Shown here in pieces: positions 14,664 to 17,574 of a stretch of 17,574 bases of DNA. Location: assembly GCA_937880545.1 (NCBI GenBank), contig CALFKA010000233.1, positions 1 to 17,574 on the forward strand, written 5' to 3'. Every line of letters begins with the position of its first letter. Position 1 is the stretch's first letter. Both the position numbers and the translations under genes were made by a program. This DNA is from an uncultured Clostridia bacterium (GTDB lineage: Bacteria; Bacillota; Clostridia; Peptostreptococcales; Acidaminobacteraceae). Below the pieces are notes generated by a model. The model was not told the origin of the DNA, did not search any database, and saw only the letters and a list, made by a program, of their open reading frames with translations.

Positions 14664-14693
14664 ATTATACCCGATTTTCGTAAAAAATGTGAC
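14664..14693 (-). promoter_or_regulatory. Promoter of the carD run
   Basis: On the minus strand a perfect TATAAT (complement of 14664-14669) is preceded after 18 bp by GTCACA (complement of 14688-14693; 4 of 6 consensus). The predicted start is near 14657, with a leader of about 20 nt containing GGGAGG. The genes downstream to recX are close or overlapping, so this may drive all of them. Confidence 0.7.
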
Positions 14694-14698
14694 CGGCA

Positions 14699-14732
14699 AT
14701 GGAAATGCGCCCTGTTTGGAGCGCACTTCCAT
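14699..14732 (-). terminator. Long stem-loop after the baeRF gene (possible terminator)
   Basis: On the minus strand ATGGAAGTGCGC and GCGCATTTCCAT pair over 12 positions with one G-U, around a 10-base loop that can close further (CC/GG). It lies 27 bases after the baeRF stop and just upstream of the carD promoter. A T run follows only after about 12 bases, so it is not a textbook intrinsic terminator. It may be a terminator, a 3'-end-protecting structure or a regulatory element of carD. A smaller AAGAG-TTCG-CTCTT hairpin with a stable UUCG loop directly follows the baeRF stop codon (14746-14759). Confidence 0.5.
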
Positions 14733-14758
14733 CTGGTTTTCCATCAAGAGCGAACTCT

Positions 14759-15826
14759 TCAGTACCGGAGTGTCGCTGAGACTGTTCCTCTCAGTCGCTC
14801 GTCTTGCAAAACGACGACTTCGCCTCCGGAAAGAAGTACTTTTTCAATCAGTTCGTTGATCTTCATCCGCTCGGCCGGTCCTTTATCTCCCTGAATATAC
14901 AGTGTCTCAACTCTGCCATAGGCGGCCATCGGCAGGGCATTGTCAACACCTCCCACAAGGAGTCCGTCCGAAGCTTTTTTTGCGTAGTCTTCTAGAAGCT
15001 CCCTCATCCGTTCTTCGTAGCGAGGCTTTAACACTTCCTGAAGAAGGGTCCTTCTCTCTGCTACGTCCACAGAAGAGAAAGGTTTCTCGAGCTGCCTCTG
15101 CATATAAAAGCCGCCCTTTGCGAGCTCTCGGTAGTGCGAGAGGTTGTCTCTCGTGCCCGCCAGAAGGACCGGCACATCTTTCCCCTTCAAAAACTCGCTC
15201 AGCGCCTGATCGACATAGCGGAAATATTTCTCTCTTTCTTTCTCCTCTTCCTCGACTTTTGAGCGGTGCCCGTGATAGGCGCTGCCATCACCGGAGTAGG
15301 AGCCGAAATTCAGATCGGCGTGGGCATCAAAGTCATCAAAGAGTTCATCGAAAGAAGTAATGATCACATCCTGCTCCACTGGATCGGCTGTATTCTGGTT
15401 GACCCGGTACAAAGCGACACGATCTTTGCTCAGATCCAGCAGATACGCCGCATCAAAGCTTTCGTATATCTCGAGAAGCGGAAGGAGATAAAAGTGCTCT
15501 TCGACCGAAACACTCGGATCAAAAGGCTGTTCCACCCGGAACACCTCCATACCGCTCTCATCGATGAGAACAGCGAGACCTTCTTTATTTTGCTGCCAGA
15601 AATCTGCATCCGCCTGGATTCCTTCCAGGCTATCCAGCAGAGGTTTCCATACTCGCCGGTTATACTTTTCCTCCAAAAGAGCTTTCGCCTCTTGAAGAAG
15701 ATTCTTAAATACAATTGGGTCCGCCTTGATTTCAGGCATAGAGCGCGAGGTCGGCTGATAGAGAGAAATCTTGGGGCTTCCTTCCTTATGCTCCAGAGCA
15801 AGATAACGATCCAAATTTGAACGCAT
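14759..15826 (-). CDS. Bacterial homologue of archaeo-eukaryotic release factor 1 (baeRF family, probably family 3)
   Basis: The 355 residues have the three-domain plan of eRF1/Pelota-like proteins. The N-terminal domain (about 1-150) ends with a region like LLDLSKDRVALYRV. A middle domain contains FGSYSGDGSAYHGHRSK (174-190) at the place of the eRF1 GGQ loop, followed by the long charged helix EEEEKEREKYFRYVDQALSEFL and the strand VPVLLAG. The C-terminal L7Ae-like domain has DGLLVGGVDNALPMAAYGRVETLYI (287-311) and LSGGEVVVL. Computational work predicts baeRF proteins act at the ribosome in rescue, hibernation or quality control; the function is not established for this family. AGGAGG lies five bases before the ATG. 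It is flanked by a terminator upstream and a stem-loop downstream, so it is probably monocistronic. Confidence 0.65.
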   Translation of the reverse strand: MRSNLDRYLALEHKEGSPKISLYQPTSRSMPEIKADPIVFKNLLQEAKALLEEKYNRRVWKPLLDSLEGIQADADFWQQNKEGLAVLIDESGMEVFRVEQPFDPSVSVEEHFYLLPLLEIYESFDAAYLLDLSKDRVALYRVNQNTADPVEQDVIITSFDELFDDFDAHADLNFGSYSGDGSAYHGHRSKVEEEEKEREKYFRYVDQALSEFLKGKDVPVLLAGTRDNLSHYRELAKGGFYMQRQLEKPFSSVDVAERRTLLQEVLKPRYEERMRELLEDYAKKASDGLLVGGVDNALPMAAYGRVETLYIQGDKGPAERMKINELIEKVLLSGGEVVVLQDERLRGTVSATLRY

Positions 15827-15856
15827 TCCATCCTCCTTTCAGCTGTCTAATAGTGA

Positions 15857-15887
15857 CAGAGGTTGTCTCTGCATATATTAGATATGC
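15857..15887. repeat. Two abutting inverted repeats upstream of the baeRF gene
   Basis: CAGAG-GTTGT-CTCTG (15857-15871) and GCATAT-ATTAG-ATATGC (15871-15887) are perfect 5-bp and 6-bp inverted repeats sharing one base. They lie 30-60 bases upstream of the baeRF start in its leader or promoter region. I could not place a convincing -35/-10 pair here. They may be an operator or a structured 5' leader. Confidence 0.35.
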
Positions 15888-15919
15888 CCTGTCATAGGCA
15901 CCTTACGCACGAATCAATA

Positions 15920-15955
15920 CACGAAAAGAGAAACCACAGGCAAGAAAGTGGTTTC
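15920..15955 (-). terminator. Intrinsic terminator of the DsrE-like gene
   Basis: On the minus strand GAAACCAC and GTGGTTTC (15948-15955 and 15930-15937 in plus coordinates) form a perfect 8-bp stem with a 10-base loop, followed by TCTTTTCGT. It lies 13 bases after the stop of the DsrE-like gene. Confidence 0.7.
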
Positions 15956-15968
15956 CCCAAAAAAGTCA

Positions 15969-16307
15969 TCAGAACGTGATGACGGAATATCCTTTATCAA
16001 CAAAAGGTCGCAGGCCTGCATGCCCTTTCATATCATCGAGGAGGGTGAGGTCTGTCTTTTGGACATCCTCCAGTACCCCTAATGTAGCGGAGCACGCCTT
16101 GCAGACACCGGCGATCAGTCCCAGCTCCTTCGCTCTCAGGTACAGCGGCTGCTGCTTTTCTTCAAACACCGGCACCAGCGTGACAGAAGCTCCCTCAAAA
16201 ACTATTTTTACTTCATCACCCCGCTCATTTAGGTCCAGAGCATTAAGTAATACATGTACGAAACACATTTCGTCGCCTCTCATGGCGTAAATGACAAATT
16301 TCTCCAT
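15969..16307 (-). CDS. DsrE-like small cysteine protein
   Basis: The 112 residues fit the DsrE/DsrF-like fold of cytoplasmic proteins: an opening FVIYAMRGDEMCFVHVLLNALDL, a second strand EVKIVFEGASVTLV, the segment YLRAKELGLIAGVCKACSATLGV with Cys69 and Cys72 (CKAC), and a final GYSVITF strand. DsrE-type proteins carry or sense sulfur through a conserved Cys; similar small proteins in clostridia are annotated only as DsrE family. The role here, perhaps sulfur relay or thiol redox, is inference. GAGAGG precedes the ATG, and an AT-rich TATATA box (16343-16348) may be its -10, without a clear -35. It is separated from marR by a strong terminator and followed by its own. Confidence 0.75.
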   Translation of the reverse strand: MEKFVIYAMRGDEMCFVHVLLNALDLNERGDEVKIVFEGASVTLVPVFEEKQQPLYLRAKELGLIAGVCKACSATLGVLEDVQKTDLTLLDDMKGHAGLRPFVDKGYSVITF

Positions 16308-16391
16308 AATCTACCTCTCAATTCCAATCAACAGTTCACCTATATATACCCAGCCATCGCGCAAATGCCCAGTTGTTCTTCTAAAAGGTGT

Positions 16392-16434
16392 AAAAAGAGC
16401 CTCACATTCCCCATTACGGGAGAATGTCAGGCTC
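16392..16434 (-). terminator. Strong intrinsic terminator of the marR gene
   Basis: On the minus strand the stem starts GAGCCTGACATTC and is closed by GAATGTGAGGCTC with one mismatch and one bulge near the top, about 15 bp in all, followed by TTTTTAC. It begins 7 bases after the marR stop codon. Confidence 0.88.
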
Positions 16435-16440
16435 CTATGA

Positions 16441-16899
16441 TCATGAATTATCTTTGCATGTCTCTTCTACAATGGCTTTGACCAAGGTGTTCTCAAGTTC
16501 CTTTACAATGCGGTTGATGAGCTTTCTTTCTGTCGGATCAAGCGTACTCAACACTTCTGCTTCCGCCCGGAAAATGGGTTCAAAGACACACCTGCTGAAT
16601 TCTGCGCCTTTTTTCGTCAGTCTGATTCTCTTCTTCCTGCGGTCATCCTTATCTTCTTTCGCTTCAACGTACCCCTGATCCAAGAAGGTGTTCATGACAA
16701 CACTTACGGTCTGCTTCGGCAAATGCGTCAATTTAACAATTTCTTTTTGAGTTACATGGTCTTCCAACCTGTAAATGGCTTCGAGGACGACAAAACTCAT
16801 ACGTGTCAATCCCATACTCAAGGCGTACTGATGATACAATTCATCGATATTACGCCAGCCTTCCAACAGTCTACTGGTTTCCGAATGTTTTTCTTTCAT
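16441..16899 (-). CDS. MarR-family winged-helix transcriptional regulator
   Basis: MarR proteins are dimeric repressors, often responding to phenolics, oxidants or antibiotics. The 152-residue form has an N-terminal dimerisation helix, a winged helix-turn-helix from about 33-98 (MSFVVLEAIYRLEDHVTQKEI, recognition helix LPKQTVSVVMNTFLDQGYV, then the wing EDKDDRRKKRIRLTKKG with the family's DxRxxxxxLT pattern), and C-terminal helices. I choose ATG 16897-16899 because GGAG lies five bases upstream; a longer frame from 16929 has no ribosome site. Upstream are a good promoter and a palindrome that suggests autorepression. No cysteine pair marks it clearly as a redox sensor. Its targets are unknown. 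Confidence 0.92.
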   Translation of the reverse strand: MKEKHSETSRLLEGWRNIDELYHQYALSMGLTRMSFVVLEAIYRLEDHVTQKEIVKLTHLPKQTVSVVMNTFLDQGYVEAKEDKDDRRKKRIRLTKKGAEFSRCVFEPIFRAEAEVLSTLDPTERKLINRIVKELENTLVKAIVEETCKDNS

Positions 16900-16962
16900 T
16901 TTTTCTCCAATTTTTGTCATCACTGCCATGCATCATGTACACAGACTGACAGCTATGCAACA

Positions 16963-16985
16963 GGATTTCTTTTTAAAAGAATTCC
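16963..16985. promoter_or_regulatory. Near-perfect palindrome, probable MarR autoregulatory operator
   Basis: Two 11-bp arms flank one central base: GGATTTCTTTT and its complement with a single mismatch. The palindrome lies 7 bases downstream of the marR -10 box, covering the predicted transcription start and early leader. This size and position fit MarR-family operators, which are commonly 16-24-bp palindromes (family knowledge). Binding by this particular MarR is inferred. Confidence 0.6.
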
Positions 16986-16992
16986 ACAAAGA

Positions 16993-17022
16993 ATTATACT
17001 ACTGCGACAATAGGCCCATCAA
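16993..17022 (-). promoter_or_regulatory. Promoter of the marR gene
   Basis: On the minus strand TTGATG (complement of 17017-17022) and a perfect TATAAT (complement of 16993-16998) are 18 bp apart. Transcription would start near 16986, leaving a leader of about 87 nt before the chosen marR start; that leader opens with the palindrome. Confidence 0.65.
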
Positions 17023-17121
17023 ACAAAAATCAATGGTGATGTTATTGAGGTTTTGCTTGACAGTCTAAGCTGAAGGGATATTCATTATCCATAGTAAAGT
17101 ATTGGAGCGATTATATCAATA

Positions 17122-17574
17122 CTACATAGAAATACTTTTTTCTTTAACGATTTGATTGACTTTTTCCATCAACTCTCTGTCCGACTGGATATCCGCATCG
17201 TAGGGATAGACCTTGGCTACTTCATCAAATAGTTTATGCAATCGTTGGGCTTTTGATTCATCTTTCTCGACCATTCGGCTCACAATGTACTGCGTCCGGA
17301 TGACTGCCGGAAACTTCTTCATATTCTGAATAAACGCCGCCATCCCCTCTTCATACCACTCCGACAGTCTCTCGCTCTCCCCTCTAATAAGTAGATCTGC
17401 TGTGAGAAGATCGGAGATGAGGAGGTTCCTATGTAGCGGATTGAGCGAATCTTCTTTAAGAAGTTCTTCTATATACACTGTGGCTTCTTCGAGCCTACCC
17501 TCATCCATGAGCCGGTTGGCGATCATGACATTGTGGGAGGCATTGAGTCCATAGACCAACTCTTCGCTCGGAAA
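17122..17574 (-). CDS. C-terminal part of a TPR-like helical protein (5' end outside window)
   Basis: The frame stays open to the window edge, so at least 150 C-terminal residues of a longer protein are seen; the TTG at 17557-17559 is an internal codon rather than a supported start. The sequence reads as antiparallel helical pairs of TPR type: NVMIANRLMDEGRLEEATVY, IEELLKEDSLNPLHRNLLIS, then further helices up to IVKEKS. No membrane helix or enzyme motif is visible in this part. After the stop there is only a weak AT-rich hairpin (AGTATTG/CAATACT) that could end transcription. It is the gene upstream of marR on the same strand but has a gap of more than 200 bases to it. Confidence 0.6.
   Translation of the reverse strand, partial: FPSEELVYGLNASHNVMIANRLMDEGRLEEATVYIEELLKEDSLNPLHRNLLISDLLTADLLIRGESERLSEWYEEGMAAFIQNMKKFPAVIRTQYIVSRMVEKDESKAQRLHKLFDEVAKVYPYDADIQSDRELMEKVNQIVKEKSISM

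Noticed and set aside
16308..16396. Promoter for the DsrE-like gene around TATATA 16343-16348
   Set aside because: The -10-like box is present but no -35 box lies at 16-18 bp, so it is mentioned with the gene rather than called as a feature.
16900..16929. Longer marR start at 16929
   Set aside because: No Shine-Dalgarno is placed for it, whereas GGAG lies five bases before the ATG at 16899.
17057..17090. Plus-strand TTGACA with a GGATA/TATCC inverted repeat downstream, possible divergent promoter or small RNA
   Set aside because: No good -10 box at a proper distance and no plus-strand gene or terminator follows; chance is more likely.
17401..17420. Adapter-like AGATCGGAG near the right end
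   Set aside because: The match to the Illumina adapter ends after nine bases and the sequence continues as part of an intact reading frame.

Overview
The window reads as a chromosomal contig end from a low- to mid-GC Bacillota (Firmicutes), most likely an anaerobic clostridial-type organism. This rests on a tandem feoA-feoA-feoB iron operon with its small Cys-rich membrane partner, the tig-clpP-clpX-lon-ysxC order, a carD-yacL pair, strong AGGAGG-type ribosome binding sites and ATG/GTG/TTG start use. The species cannot be named from the sequence alone. Bases 1-48 are not genomic: they match the 3' part of an Illumina TruSeq/NEBNext index primer, including a 6-nt index, so real sequence begins at 49.

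Plus strand, 49-3155. The tail of an unrecognised gene (49-233) is followed by an iron-uptake operon: two FeoA-like SH3 proteins (324-766), the ferrous iron transporter FeoB (809-3055) and a FeoB-associated Cys-rich membrane protein (2958-3155) that overlaps the 3' end of feoB by 98 bp. Three copies of an inverted repeat (GTTAG-N6-CTAAC, one imperfect) lie at the feoA promoter and just before feoB, and probably form one metalloregulator's operators. A bidirectional terminator (3141-3165) closes the operon.

Minus strand, 10171 down to 3195. A compact proteostasis operon is read from a good promoter (10204-10232): trigger factor (tig), clpP, clpX, lon, the ribosome-assembly GTPase ysxC, a Nudix hydrolase and a cyclophilin peptidyl-prolyl isomerase. 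Neighbouring genes overlap by 4-8 nt or are separated by at most 10 nt. It couples nascent-chain folding, ATP-dependent proteolysis and ribosome assembly.

Minus strand, 14637 down to 10243. A CarD-family RNA polymerase regulator is followed by a membrane PIN/TRAM protein (YacL type), an unrecognised helical protein, a membrane-anchored protein with a LiaF-like C-terminal half, a sirtuin, a 35-residue membrane protein too small for usual gene callers, and recX. The sirtuin, small protein and recX are joined by two successive ATGA stop/start overlaps. A hairpin with a short U tract lies immediately before the sirtuin start.

Minus strand, 17574 down to 14759. The C-terminal part of a TPR-like protein runs off the window edge. 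It is followed by a MarR-type repressor with a near-perfect palindrome just downstream of its -10 box, a DsrE-like small cysteine protein, and a bacterial homologue of archaeo-eukaryotic release factor 1 (baeRF type) in which the GGQ loop region reads GDGS. Two of these genes have clear intrinsic terminators. No tRNA, rRNA, CRISPR array, insertion sequence or phage gene was seen. No gene-free stretch exceeds 300 bases; the longest, 16900-17121, holds the marR promoter and operator.
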